This document shows, one piece after another, positions 31,591 to 42,775 of a DNA stretch of 64,000 nucleotides. The first letter of the stretch is position 1. Every line of letters starts with the position of its first letter. The position numbers were made by a program, and so were the translations under genes. Under the pieces are notes generated by a model. It saw nothing but the letters and a program-made list of their open reading frames with translations. It did not search any database and was not told where the DNA came from. Source of the DNA: Telopea speciosissima (lineage: Eukaryota > Streptophyta > Magnoliopsida > Proteales > Proteaceae); contig NC_057920.1 of the NCBI RefSeq assembly GCF_018873765.1, forward strand, positions 9,685,307 through 9,749,306. Reading direction: 5' to 3'.

Positions 31591-33069
31591 TTACACCCCT
31601 GCCTTTGCTTTAGCATAACCAATCTTCCACTGTTGCGCAACATGAGAGAGCCAATCCCGAGAAGACCCACCCTCCCCGACCGCTCTCAACCCACTCTCCT
31701 TCAGTTCTTTCATTTTTCTCCTCAGTACTGCTTCCCCTTCCCCCTCCTTTTCCATCACAAATCTCACCAGCTTCTCTATCTCTTCCCTTCCCACAACCCT
31801 CTTCGTTGGCAACTCTTTCGTTCTCACCCCCACCCCTACTTCCTCCTCTAGCATCGCCGCATTCATCCTCTGCTCCGCGTACAGCGGCCACGCGATCATC
31901 GGCACTCCGTTCACTATGCTTTCCAGCGTCGAGCTCCACCCACAATGTGATAAGAACCCTCCAATCGATGGATGGCTCAACACCTCCACCTGCGGGGCCC
32001 ACATGGGGACTACCAACCCAACTTCTCGGGTCCGGGTCAAGAACCCTTCCGGCAAATACCTTGACAGCTCATCGTTTCCATCTGCGCCTCCACCCAATGC
32101 GGTGAAGAAAGCCCCATCCTTCCCTGCCGGTGGACGCACCACCCAAAGAAATCGTTTCCCACTCAGCTCCAACCCTAAAGCCAACTCAGTGAGTTGGTCC
32201 TCTGACAGCGTTCCTCCGCTCCCCAACGATACGTAAATCACCGATTCCACGGATTTTTCATCCAGCCATGCCAAACACTCTACACGTGATTGGTCACAAG
32301 GTGGGCTCAATGATCTCACTATTGGGCCGACCGGATAAACAGACAGGGGCAAGATCCGACGTAGGATTGGATCCTCTCGAAGGGCTCCGAGTGTTTTTGG
32401 CTCCAAGTCCTCCCATGTGTTTATCAATATCGCATCCGCGAAGGGTAACGTGCACCCCATATATACATAGAAGTCATACATGTCATTATTCCGGTCCATC
32501 ATTGGGTCGACCAAGTCCTCCACCCGAATCGGCTTACAACTTGGGATACGAACCGGCTCCTGCATATCCACGTACTCGCCCTCTATCTCCTCATGCAGCG
32601 TGGGCACATACACCGTCAACGCCAAGAACGCTGCCGTCGTCGGAATGTAAACGTATTTGGGGATGCCAAGCTCGTCTGCGATGGGAAAAGCGTAGGTGCC
32701 AAACATTTCGACGACCAGAACAGTGGGCTGCGGTGACATGGCAACAATAGCAGCTCTTAAGGCTGGGATTGATTCTCTGACTGTGATACATATACGGGAG
32801 ACGAATTCTGTTTGGGCAGTGACGAAGGCGGAGATATCTGGCGGAGAGAGATAGACGATGCGGATGGTAGAGGGGAGGTATAGGGAATGAATGAGTTGGG
32901 ATTGAGCAGTGGTAGTGAAGGCTTCGGCTGAGGCGACGAAGATGGTGGAGTGGAAACCGTGCAGGGACAACAAGTGCTTGGAGAGGGCTACCAGAGGGAT
33001 GAGATGGCCCATGCCAGGGCTTGCAAATAGAGCTATATGTGGATTTTGATTTGTATTTGGCAAGTCCAT
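31591..33069 (-). CDS. UGT-5: UDP-glycosyltransferase, UGT72-like (intact frame)
   Basis: A 492-residue single-exon glycosyltransferase from the ATG at 33069, whose Met-Asp-Leu-Pro start matches UGT-6 and -8. An in-frame upstream ATG at 33114 would add 15 residues not seen in relatives. His22 and Glu121 take the dyad positions. The PSPG box (357-400) keeps His-Cys-Gly-Trp and terminal Gln, but the next residue, Asn in the family, is Ser379 (codon 31933-31935). That Asn normally contacts the UDP phosphate region, so activity could be altered. The C-terminus ends early at Ala-Lys-Ala-Gly-Val because downstream sequence has been replaced. The TATA lies 66 bases upstream. The acceptor is unknown. 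Confidence 0.88.
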   Translation of the reverse strand: MDLPNTNQNPHIALFASPGMGHLIPLVALSKHLLSLHGFHSTIFVASAEAFTTTAQSQLIHSLYLPSTIRIVYLSPPDISAFVTAQTEFVSRICITVRESIPALRAAIVAMSPQPTVLVVEMFGTYAFPIADELGIPKYVYIPTTAAFLALTVYVPTLHEEIEGEYVDMQEPVRIPSCKPIRVEDLVDPMMDRNNDMYDFYVYMGCTLPFADAILINTWEDLEPKTLGALREDPILRRILPLSVYPVGPIVRSLSPPCDQSRVECLAWLDEKSVESVIYVSLGSGGTLSEDQLTELALGLELSGKRFLWVVRPPAGKDGAFFTALGGGADGNDELSRYLPEGFLTRTREVGLVVPMWAPQVEVLSHPSIGGFLSHCGWSSTLESIVNGVPMIAWPLYAEQRMNAAMLEEEVGVGVRTKELPTKRVVGREEIEKLVRFVMEKEGEGEAVLRRKMKELKESGLRAVGEGGSSRDWLSHVAQQWKIGYAKAKAGV

Positions 33070-33133
33070 GGTTCCTTTCTCTCTTGCTTGCTTGCTTGGT
33101 TGATGCTGCAGCAAAACTCTCGCTGGGTTTCCA

Positions 33134-33141
33134 TTTTATAA
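33134..33141 (-). promoter_or_regulatory. Putative TATA box of UGT-5
   Basis: Minus-strand ttataaaa in ctacttataaaatgg, in the same position and block as the other copies. It is a better TATA match than the ttatagaa of UGT-1 to -3. Confidence 0.6.
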
Positions 33142-33173
33142 GTAGAAGAAAGAAGGACTATCAATGTAAAGGG

Positions 33174-33311
33174 GGCGTTGTTCTCTGTGCCCCAGCGTAG
33201 GTTACGCCCAGGCACATGGGGTGGGCACAATGATCACCCTGCCTCTTGAGTGGCAAGCTCATGTGTCTGGTCGCAGTCTACACTGCGGCTCAAAGAATAT
33301 TCTCCCCAAAA
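33174..33311. mobile_element. Palindromic MITE, family Q, copy 2, in UGT-5 promoter
   Basis: Ends gttctctgtgcc and ctcaaagaatattc, core cccaggcacatggggtgggc facing caagctcatgtgtctggtcg. It sits only about 35 bases upstream of the UGT-5 TATA box and so lies in its proximal promoter. Confidence 0.5.
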
Positions 33312-33459
33312 TATATTATTTCCTAGAGATTATTTCTAGTGGCGTGTTTAAGTTTCTAATCTCTCTATTGGGTGTTTGGTTGTTGAGAAAAAAGATACAT
33401 GATTTTTCTCCTTTGTATCGGACAAAGAGAGAAGACGAAGACAAATTAAGAGTCCAATA

Positions 33460-34090
33460 AATGAATCAAAATGAATAGGAAACTCACCACTAACCATGGG
33501 GTGTGGAGCATAAGAGTGCTTGATTAACGATTAAGTCACTAATTATGTACTAACTAGTGGGAAAATTGTAGAGAGGATACCAATTTTTTCAAGGGTTAAG
33601 TAGCTTTCAAAGGGTAGGGTTGCGTCTCTGAAGTTAAGATAAGACGAAATAATTGGACAAAAATTATCACGGGTGTGTAGTGTTTAATTAGTTAAATAAT
33701 GCAAAGATAAGATGGGTAATAAACATCTTTTGAGAAGTTAAGAGTCTCAGTTTGGTAAACCCTAGCTAGACAAAGTTAGCAGTAGTGGCTTTTCAAACAA
33801 AGATTAATAAATTAAGAATTTTCCTTCCACTCTTTAGACTTGCCCTCCATCTCTTCAATATGACCATAGAAAAAGAAGAATTCTTAAGTCATCATTACAT
33901 TTCTATCCCTTATTTGATCAAGTCAAAACTACCCTTCCCTTTAGTAATTTAATGGCACTAATGCCCATGGTGAAAGAGGTGAAGGGAGACTCGGTCTATA
34001 ACAAAATTCTATACACAAAGTTGATCCAACAATCTTCTAGAATCAGTATCTTGAAAGTAAATTGCTATCCCAAATTCTACTTTATTAATA
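33460..34090. repeat. 5' flank of UGT-5 with an inverted paralogous segment
   Basis: No gene. The segment 33950-34090 (ccatggtgaaagaggtgaag, cacaaagttgatccaacaat) is the reverse complement of the flank near 9060-9180. The nearer part, 33690-33780, runs in the normal orientation. One flank segment has therefore been inverted here. Confidence 0.5.
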
Positions 34091-35180
34091 ATTAATCTTT
34101 GTTTGAATATTCTCCTTCTCACCAACCTCTCTTTATGATCAGGATGAATCTATCTTTGGATAACTGTGATATGGACAACGAGACCTTGGTGAATGATATT
34201 TTGGATCAACCGGTCGATGATGTGACTCAAGTTGAAAATGTAGATAAGAACTCATTCCATGTGCGGCCAGTTTGGAATCTAATGAAGAAAATCATTTCTT
34301 CATATATCAGACCAGCATGTAACCTCCTTAGTTGATCTCTCTCAAGTGGAAGATCTAGGGTTGAAGTATACCGAGGAGGTGATCCACCATGTTGACATTC
34401 TAGAGGGAACACCAGAGTTGAAGCAAAAAAAGCGAAGGAGCTTCATTGGGATGGTACTCAAGTCTTTGCTTGGCACAGGAAGAAGAATAATCGTATAAAG
34501 TTCACCCCTTATTTTCTTTGCTCAACCGATTGAAAAATCTTGTCATTTCTTGCATGTATCCGAAAAATGTGCAAAGACAATGACATTTTTTATAAGGGAT
34601 TGTCTAAACCCACTTTAGAACTTGAGACCTTTTTTAATTGCTCCAGTGTTGTTCTAAAAAATTGTTTAAGATAGGGGGTATAAAAGGGTTTTAGAAAATA
34701 ATTTGAAAGTGGTATGTCATTATGTCATTGTCATGCATTTTTTCGAGTACACATGTAAAATGACACTATTATCCTCATTAGAAAAAAAATTGTGTCATAC
34801 TAAAAGGATAAAAAAGGAAGCTCCCAAATCATTTAACACTTTGAGGGGTGTCAATAAGAAATCCCTTTTGATAATGACATATTAATAAGACTTTCAAATT
34901 ATTTTCAAAACCCTTTTATCCCAAAAAAAAAAAAAAACTTGAAAATAATACAAGGGATAATCCCCAAATTATACCTTTTTCTTCCCTATTTTAGATAGGC
35001 TTCGAAAGGGATTACAATTATGGAAGAGTAAGATTATTTATTTTGCGAACTGGCTTGAACTCATTAGATCGGTAATGCAAAATTCATATATCTACTGGTT
35101 TGGTGTTTTTGTGCTTCTTGGTCTCTATCATTTCTAATATAAAGTCCATTATGTTTTCCTTTCTTTGGAAATATTAGGAA
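34091..35180. other. Unrecognised ORF fragments and duplicated flank
   Basis: A plus-strand frame at 34099-34335 continues in another frame to about 34500 with coding-like acidic composition (Asp-Val-Thr-Gln-Val-Glu-Asn-Val). I recognise no family; it may be an internal part of the LINE relic that follows. 'gaaagtggtatgtcatta' and 'tcaaattattttcaaaacccttttat' (34700-34920) are duplicated-flank pieces. Confidence 0.35.
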
Positions 35181-35189
35181 AACCCTAAT

Positions 35190-36180
35190 TTTCTTCATCA
35201 TATCAGTTGGGTAAGAGTTTGTCTCTCAACAAAGATGGACGAGGGCTTCGAAACGTAAAAGAATCTAACCTTGAAGGTATCACCAAACACATCTGGAAAC
35301 TAGTGTCTAGAAAGAAAAACATTTGGACTGACTAGGTATATTCAAGATACTTAAAGTTGGACTTCATTTAATTTGGACTGCCAGTTGCCCGAATGATCCA
35401 TCTTGGGCTTGGAAGGAAATTAGTAAATATAGACATCTCATTAGTGATGTCATTCGTTCTAGCATTGATGATGGTTGTGGAACATATCTTTAGCTTGATA
35501 TCTGACATCTTAATGGTGTGTTAATCTCCAAATAAGGTAATCATATAAGGTATGATGCTAGTTCTGATAGAATGGCCAAGGTCTTCCATTATCGGAGAAG
35601 GTATTCGGTGTCCAGGTCCTAGTACTTCCAGTAATCTAATTTGTGGTTTGATCTACTCTCGTGAGATCTCAGGCAGTGGAGATTTAGCTCCTTGGCTTCC
35701 AAATTCTTCAAAGAAACTAACCTCTACCTCAGCCTAGAACTTGATTCGTTCAAAATCTCCAAATTTTCATTGGCATAAGATTGTCTAGTTTAGTTTACAC
35801 ATTTCTAGACACAGTTTCATTGTTTGATGTACTTTGATCTTATTTCTCCCTACCCAAGAGTTCCTTCTTCAAGAAATTTGACTATCTCTAATTGTTGTCT
35901 ATGCTGGAGCTTTCAAGAAATTGTGGACCACCTCTTCTTTTCTTATCATTTTTCTAGATCTATTTGGAAATGGATCCTTAATAAGTGTTGGCCTCATCAG
36001 AGAACAATAATTCGCTTTCAAAGTGAAAGGAGCTGGATGTTAAAAAATTTCAATGTTAAGTCAATCTATGACTATATTGAAATGCTTGTTGTAGACACCT
36101 CATTTTGTCACCCTGGAAGTGGCTCTGATAATGATAAGTGTCCTTTGAGGCATGTTAGTCTTGAATCTATAGATTTGTGA
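35190..36180 (+). mobile_element. Degraded LINE (reverse-transcriptase C-terminal region)
   Basis: Frames in order read Cys-Leu-Ser-Thr-Lys-Met-Asp-Glu-Gly near 35222, Trp-Ala-Trp-Lys-Glu-Ile-Ser near 35408, Leu-Asp-Ile-x-His-Leu-Asn-Gly near 35495, then Cys-Leu-Cys-Trp with His-Leu-Phe-Phe and Ser-Ile-Trp-Lys-Trp near 35895-35970. This is the usual order after the reverse-transcriptase domain of plant LINEs, ending with the zinc-binding domain. Several stops and frame changes show it is old. No poly(A) end is identified. Confidence 0.55.
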
Positions 36181-38202
36181 GGTTTCCCGTATTTCCTAGT
36201 ATGTTTATAAACCATCCATGAAAAACTAAGATACCTTTGAAGAGGGAAAATCATTAAGAATAGTGTTTTGATCTGATAAGTTGCCGATATGTCCGAATGA
36301 CGGATTATTCGTCATATCCAATTTTGGTATGGAATTATGTTCATATACCCCCTTATTTGAGAAAAATACTCCAGTTTCTATTACTATCATTTATCCTAGA
36401 GGCAATTAGTATTGGCTAGTACTGTCACACCCCCATCCCTGAACCACGGGGAATGCAACAGGAGCGTATCAATACACTCTCTAACCACCAGAATCACTGA
36501 TGCAGTACCCAAGACTAACTCATTCACAACGACAAATAATAGGTAAAAGGAAAGGACTAATATTAATAACATCAGAGTTAGCAGAAACTAGGTGATAGCA
36601 TATAAAATATTGTCTATTCAAATTTACCCCTTCATATCAATAGGTTCTAATCAGGATCTATGTATTATCACTGTATAATAAATACACTTATCAAGAAAGG
36701 AATAAAAGAATACACCTTTGAATCAGAAAATTGTTTATCAATGTATAACAAAAGATGGCCACCAGCCAAGAATCACTGTTCCCTCGTGGAACACATCTCA
36801 CAGTAGCACTCCGGTCCAAGATCCTCATACTCCGAAGTCCACCACTCTTCATGACCTTCTTCAGGAGTCTTGAACTCCGTGCCGTCCTGCTCGAATGTAC
36901 CTGCATCAACTAAAAAATATGTTTCCTCGAGGAGTGAGCTCCAACTGAGCCCAATGAGTGGCTAAGCCACACAAGCATACACAATAATAATAATGAATGG
37001 GGTTGACTGCAAACCATACATGATGGATGGATACCAAGGTGTCCCATACTACCAAGGTAGACCGTACATCACATACAATTTACAATCATGCTACATGAAT
37101 GAATGATGATGTATAGTTTTATTGTTATCCACCTAACACACAACTAAGTCAGGTATATTACTATAGCAACACTTTAAGTAGCATCCCCGACATCGGTACC
37201 ATAAACGGATGGTATACCGGCGATGACAAACCCGAGTCGCTACTGAAGCCTCGCCGCATCGGTCTCTACCAAGAGATATACGCAAACCCCCAAGTCAAAT
37301 CCCGTCCTGGCGTTCGGCCCAAAATACGGTTGGTGCCCGAACTTCCCGGGTGGGTATACCCGAATAACGGTCGGAACCCACGGATTTGACCGACACCTAA
37401 CCCCCTGTCGGTAAGGGTCATAGTACTGGGTAAACATTTATCCTAGCCAGCATTCACCTATTGTATGAGTGAGGTACGCATGTGCATGGCCGAGGCCGAG
37501 TCCATAGATACCGAAATACGGTCGGCCGGCTATCCTCTCGCCCCTCTAGCCCATACGTACGTATACAAGTACGAGATGTGAATACCGAAGGCGATCGATC
37601 GGTCACCATCCGTTTCTACCTAATGCAATGGACAACTCTAATGCAATTTCAAGTACGGCAATCTCAAGCCCAAGACCCACCGCACTTGGATCCCGCTTCG
37701 AAGCCCTAGATCTACATGCCATGAGTGAGTCCATATTATGGAATCCCGTGTCCAAGACCAACCGCACCGAGTCCCATAACTAAATCCAACACCATTCGCA
37801 CCATAGTGCAGTAAAATAAATAATATCGCAAGACAAGAATGTAAAGTCCTATCAACATCTAAAAATTTATATTTTCCTATATCTTACCAATAATTATATA
37901 TTATAGCACACATGCATGAATGGCATTCGCAAGACACGACACACAAACATTCCATAAATTAAGACGTTTGCTTAACTCACTCACCTTGATTCTCAGTCAA
38001 TCGTCAGTACGGAGCTCTTCAAATCGGCGTTCGATGCCAAGTACACTGTCCCACGTACTAATACGCCCCCGAGCCGGGTCAGTCAACCTAAAGAGAGTGT
38101 ACAACGTGGGGAGAGATTAGTGCCTTAGGGCTAGAAGAGTTGGGCCCCATAAGTTATCAAACAAGGCTAAAATAGGGGACCGGCACATACAGCAAGGCTA
38201 TA

Positions 38203-38423
38203 TCATGTGCCTGTCCATGTGCATGTCCATGTGCCTGTCCCTCTCGAACTTTCCCACCGGCAGATCTAGGTTCTCAGGGACTGGCACTTGCATGTGCCTG
38301 TCCATGGGCCTGTCCCTCTCGGGCCTCCCACCGGCAGATCTTTCTCAGGGACTGGCACTTGCATGTGCCTGTCCCTCTCGGACTTCTCACCGGCAGATCT
38401 AGTTTCTCAGGGACTGGCACTTG
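38203..38423. repeat. Three-copy minisatellite, 62-85 bp unit
   Basis: Units share catgtgcctgtccctctcgg, caccggcagatct and tctcagggactggcacttg. The first unit has extra catgtgcctgtccatgtgc repeats. It lies inside the LTR-related region. Confidence 0.8.
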
Positions 38424-38924
38424 CTGTCCACATGCCAGTCTTGCTGTTCATGTCATTCCGAGAATGGTTTTGCAGCCCCAAAGTCATGGGCTAAAATGGG
38501 GTATTTTTAGGGGTTTTTAGGGGTCTCTTTGGCCATGAGAACAACCCCAACCAAGGTGCCATAGCACACACCCAACATGGGTTTGTAAACCCCATGATCG
38601 ATTAGGTTTTCCTCCATTCAAATGCATATGGAAAGGAGACTCATGGGTTTGGGTATTGGGATTTTGAAAGGGCCTTTAATCAATGTTATTTAACAACCCA
38701 CAAACCACACCTCTATGGTCTTCCATGAGGGTTGGTGAAACCCATAAATGGAGGTGAATCCCCAACTTAGGGTTCATAAATGGAGAAAGGGTCAAAGGGG
38801 GTTCAAGGTAGGATTAGGTGTCTTTATAACTAAGCTTCAAAAATTAGCCATTAATGGCCTTTCCATTAGGGTAGATGAAGCACTCATGGCTCATAAGTCC
38901 AAACCCTAGGTCTATAAATTAGGA

Positions 38925-38928
<4 letters not shown>

Positions 38929-38981
<53 letters not shown>
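38929..38981. repeat. (GA)n microsatellite, followed by a CTT-rich tract
   Basis: About 26 GA units. A (CTT)n-like tract follows at about 39026-39100; the Lys-rich open frame over it is only a by-product of the repeat. Confidence 0.9.
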
Positions 38982-38984
<3 letters not shown>

Positions 38985-40679
38985 CTCACTAATGTAGGAG
39001 AGCAAGCTTGGGTTCCACCTCTCTTCCTTCTTCTTCTTCTTCTTTTTCTTCTTCTTTTTCTTCTTCTTCTTTCTTCTTCCTTCTTTTCTTTCCTTCTCTC
39101 CTTTCCTCTCCACGATTTAGGTTTTCTATTGTGAGGTGAATAGTGGATTGACCCCTATTTACCTCACTTTAGTCTTAAGTCATGTTTGGTTGTCTTAGGT
39201 CTTTAGGTCCATTTTAAGTTATTGGGCCCATTATACTACTAGGCCCATAATATGATTAGAAGGAACATCAGGTCCTAAGCCCATTCTAGTATTTATACTC
39301 ATGAGTTATTAGGATATTAACTTACTCCCAATCATTTGTAAGTGGGAACTGGTACACCGGGCGAGGGCCGGGCGGATCCTCGAAATAAGAAAATGCTAGG
39401 AATGCACCCTCGAAGACAAACTTTCCCCTATCTCTGTCGATGTACCTATCCTCGACGACTTCTCCAGAGTCACGGTCAACAATCTTGTGGGATGGCTTGA
39501 GTATCATGGTCCACAGTTCACGAGCGTACTCCGCTCCCGGTTCTACATAAAAGGTTCAAACCAGACCGGTGGTCAGACCGAGTTTTAAACCGGGTTTTGG
39601 GCACGGATTTAACAAGTACAATTCCTGGTTCTTGTACCAAGTTAAAGTATGCAAAATATGTGGAAATATGAACTTTGAATGGTTCGATTCGGACAAACAT
39701 AGCCTAAGTTATAGGTGTTCCAAGGTCGTAAACTCATATTGGATATGTCTAGCCTAGCCTAGTTCATAAGTGAACTGGCTTAAGCAGGAAAATTTTATCA
39801 ATTTCTCAATATTTTTTCTAGGCTTGTTTTAGTCTTAGGGGTGTTTTGGTAATTTTCACTGTATTTTAGCACATATGAATTTTCATGATTATTTTGTCAC
39901 ATTTTCATCATAACAATTACGATTTTTATGGTCTCATTTGACCTCATATATTCCCATGATTTTCATTCATCACTCCATATATTCGCATATTTAGGATTTG
40001 GATTTGCATAACTAGGGTTTATATCCTAGGGTTTATATCCTCGATTGCATTGTCATATCATATTGCATCTTATGTTTTACATCATGTATACTAACATTTG
40101 TTTTGTAGCCGAACCATCGGGTATGCGTCTTCTAAACAATCTTTTTATGTTTGGTAGTTCGTGTATTATACCCAATTTGACCAAGTAATATGGAGACCGC
40201 CTTAACTGGGTGGACTAGGGTGTCTAACACCATCCTTGGACCCCGTAACTTAGACCCGTTCGTAAATCGTTGGTTAAACCAGTTATTGGATAGTCGTGGA
40301 GTCAATTTTATTTTGTAGGTCCTAGACCTAATTTAGTGGCGACTCTGATTTGACCCATGTCATTCTGTGATCCCAAACACTTTAAGAAATAGGCATTTAG
40401 CAACATGTTGGTATATTCCTCTTATCTCTCACTCCTCCACAAATTCTTGATGTATTATCGTTTTTATCTGTATCATCCTTCTATCGGTGTTTCATCCCCA
40501 CCCTGTCTTTTGATCATTTGATGTATCCGCCTTTGGTTATTTGTTTTTGACCTTTTGATTTGGGTCCCCTTTTGGCTTGGCTTTTAAGGCTTTTGTGTTG
40601 TATTTTTCTCTTTCCTTTTAATCTATTTTCCATTCATTCTAAAAATAAAAAACAATAAAAGAAGATTATTTATTAACCT

Positions 40680-40908
40680 CTAGGACTTTTGCTCAACCGT
40701 AGCCCATTAATTAACTAGACTAGCCAAGACTTACTGTTTTACCCGTGAGGGCATGAACTTATTATTATTATTCATACAAAGGGAAATAAATAGTAACCAT
40801 TTCATACAATGAAGCATTAAAGGGTACATCAGCCATCAAACTTCCTTAAGAATCTGGCATGTGGTGATCGAATGGGCTTTACACAGACCTGATTCAAAGT
40901 GTTATTGG
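40680..40908. repeat. Relic of a UGT-block flank
   Basis: The stretch 'gtgagggcatgaacttatta', 'atcagccatcaaacttcc' and 'gggctttacacagacctgatt' matches the flanks at 9985-10070 and 10760-11000. No UGT frame adjoins it, so it is a leftover from the duplication history. Confidence 0.55.
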
Positions 40909-40911
40909 TGA

Positions 40912-41225
40912 AGCCTGATCTCGGTCTAAAAAGTGTTGTGGTGACTTTTCGGTAGACCGTTTCGCCTTTGAAATCCGTCAGATTGGATGGGTCTCTAAGA
41001 CAGTTTTGTATTTTCTAGGTCAGGATTTTCTTATATATTGTAGTTATTTCTATGAGAAATGTGAGGGTTTGTATTTGCTCAATAGAAATAGTGGATTTGT
41101 TCTATCGCTCGATCATGGATGTAGCCTACCTTCTTGAGAATGAACCACGTAAATCTTATCTTGTATGTGCTTGCTTTATCTTTCTCTTTGCATTTCTTTT
41201 GCAAAATCTTCATTCTTCTAACAAA
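40912..41225 (+). mobile_element. LTR fossil, Ty1/copia-like
   Basis: Ends with the copia-LTR style sequence 'gatgtagcctaccttcttga', 'gaaccacgtaaatctta' and a T-rich tail. No internal coding region adjoins it. The start is approximate. It looks like a solo or partial LTR. Confidence 0.45.
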
Positions 41226-41574
41226 AAATGTTTTCAAAACAAAATTTTGAATCTAAACCAAACGTAGAGGCCTCAACCAATAATAAAGGGAGATGTTGAA
41301 CTTGCATACAATAAATAAATTTCCTTTCGATACACTATTATTAATGAATCGATCATTTTGTCCCCTGAGATTCTTCAAGCGGATCTCTGCAAGTCTCTCT
41401 ATTGGGTGGGTGGTCGCTGAGAAGAAGAAAGAGAAAGACGTCTCCTTTCAAAGAGTGAGGGGGAGAGAGAAAGATGGACAAAAACAAATTAAGAGTCCAA
41501 TAAATCCAAATGATTAGGAGCCCACCCACAGTTCCCCACGGGCCCCAGAGCACTCTTAGATGAATTTTTCTCCT

Positions 41575-41740
41575 CTCAGGTTCCTGCCCGGTCAGGTTCA
41601 TAAGTTCCTCTCATGGGGGACCAAAAATGACGACCTCATCCCCTGCCCGAACACACTATCCGGGTAGGGTGAGGTCGTCATTTCTGCCCTCCCTGTGAGA
41701 GGAACCTACGAACCTGACCGGGTAGGAACCTGAGAAGAGT
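41575..41740. mobile_element. Palindromic MITE-like element
   Basis: A near-palindrome in which ctctcaggttcctgcccggt faces accgggtaggaacctgagaa, and atgacgacctcatcccctgc faces gggtagggtgaggtcgtcat. Length is about 165 bp. Target duplications are not resolved. Confidence 0.55.
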
Positions 41741-41791
41741 TAAGTCCCTTAGATGGGTGCATGATTAGTGATTCACTCATTAATAATATTA

Positions 41792-42775
41792 GGCTAAAAT
41801 GTAGCAGTACGTGCGTAAAAATAGCTAGATAGCCCGTTCTTCAATTCATTATCGTTGATTTAAGTCCATCCAATCTCAGCCATTGAACTACTTACCAAAT
41901 ACCGGCTAGGACCGTACTCTCTCTGTCTATCATGCTCTCTCCCCTCTGCTACTCTACTAGTGCTAACCCCATCTTCTTCCCTCGCCCTATACCATTTCAG
42001 TTCCGTTCCCTGCCATCTCTCTCCCCTCTCCCGCCTCTCCATATGCCCCTTCCCTCCCCCCCCCCCCCACTCTTCTCCAGCGTCCCGGTCGGGTATTATG
42101 GCCCCCCACAGTTCTGTGGCGGCAACTACATCCGGCAGAGGCTCGGCGGTGGGGGAGAAGGCAGATCCGATGGGTTTGGAGTTGGCGAAAGTGGAAGCAA
42201 CATGTTGAGGTTTTACACGAACGACGCACCGAGCTTGAAGATCACTCCCATCGTCGTCCTCGTCATGAGCCTCTACTTCATCGGCTTCGTCACCGCTGTC
42301 CACGTCTTTGTCAAGCTCTATCGTTAGAGAAATGGTCCTAGAGCTTGATTTCTAATTTCAGCTCCCCGCCTCTTCCAATTCTCTCCATCTTCTTCAACTT
42401 TAGGCAGTTAATTTTCTTCCAACGGTCTTTAATGTTGTTTTCAACAATCTCATCTCCCTAGAGTATCAGTCGCCACTTCTTGTTTTTGCACGCAATTTTT
42501 AGGAAATCAATCGATCCAGTTTCACATTTCATTCAACCTTCTCTACACCGGGGAAGAGTCGTTGGTGGCTCATCGCCGCCTTCTTCCTCTTATCAGGTAA
42601 CCACACTCTGTTTCCGCAATTAGATCCCTTTAAAATGTTTTACCGTAACAGCCGAGAACCAATGTCTATGAAAATTCAAATAACGGAATAGATTAATCTT
42701 TTACTAAATCTACGGCTACAATTAAAGATAAGTGAGATTAGGTTGGCGGTTCATACGTTCTCCTATCACCCACCC
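41792..42775. mobile_element. Insertion carrying a SEC61-beta fragment, MULE-like
   Basis: A 984-bp insertion flanked by 9-bp repeats ataatatta (41783-41791 and 42776-42784). The paralogous flank near 54695-54725 (cattaataatagtatgacag) is continuous across the site. Both ends start with gg, and the words gtagcagtacgtgcg and (inverted) ataggagaacgtatg align weakly, so the terminal repeats are poor. No poly(A) tail follows the gene fragment, which argues against a plain retrocopy. An AT-rich 9-mer could match by chance. Confidence 0.5.
42098..42327 (+). pseudogene. SEC61B-like: SEC61-beta (ER translocon small subunit) pseudogene
   Basis: The last 41 residues (42202-42327) read [10 protein letters not shown] followed by a tail-anchor helix rich in Val, Leu and Phe, then His-Val-Phe-Val-Lys-Leu-Tyr-Arg and stop. 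This is the signature of Sec61-beta, the tail-anchored subunit of the ER Sec61 channel. An upstream ATG at 42098 opens [13 protein letters not shown], which fits the variable N-terminus, but it is out of frame with the conserved part. A frameshift lies between about 42160 and 42200. Changes at usually conserved spots (Gly to Ser after Ala-Pro; Gly to Val before Lys-Leu-Tyr) also suggest lost constraint. A C/T-rich leader precedes it. Confidence 0.7.

Larger units (their letters stand above)
36424..40390. mobile_element. LTR-retrotransposon-related region, broken
   Basis: It begins with tgtcacacccccatccctga, a common plant LTR terminus, and includes 'gagtggctaagccacacaagc' typical of LTR interiors. 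The far part has 'tagtggcgactctgattt' near 40332, a leader-like word found next to LTRs in some Ty3-type elements. No full gag or pol is evident. It may be one large non-autonomous element or two adjoining LTR fragments. A short minus-strand frame at 39322-39507 has coding-like composition but no recognised family. Breaks are many and the age is not estimated. Confidence 0.4.

Noticed and set aside
33070-33114. Upstream in-frame ATG of UGT-5 as the start
   Set aside because: The added 15 residues have no counterpart in the relatives. The ATG at 33069 has the better context and aligns with all family starts.
38203-38423. Regularly spaced repeats as a CRISPR array
   Set aside because: The unit is a plain three-copy minisatellite without unique spacers, in a plant genome.
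38919-39113. Lys-rich minus-strand open frame
   Set aside because: It is the translation of the GA and CTT microsatellites, not a gene.
42098-42327. Functional SEC61-beta gene
   Set aside because: The start and the conserved tail are in different frames, conserved residues are changed, and the fragment lies in a transposon-like insertion.
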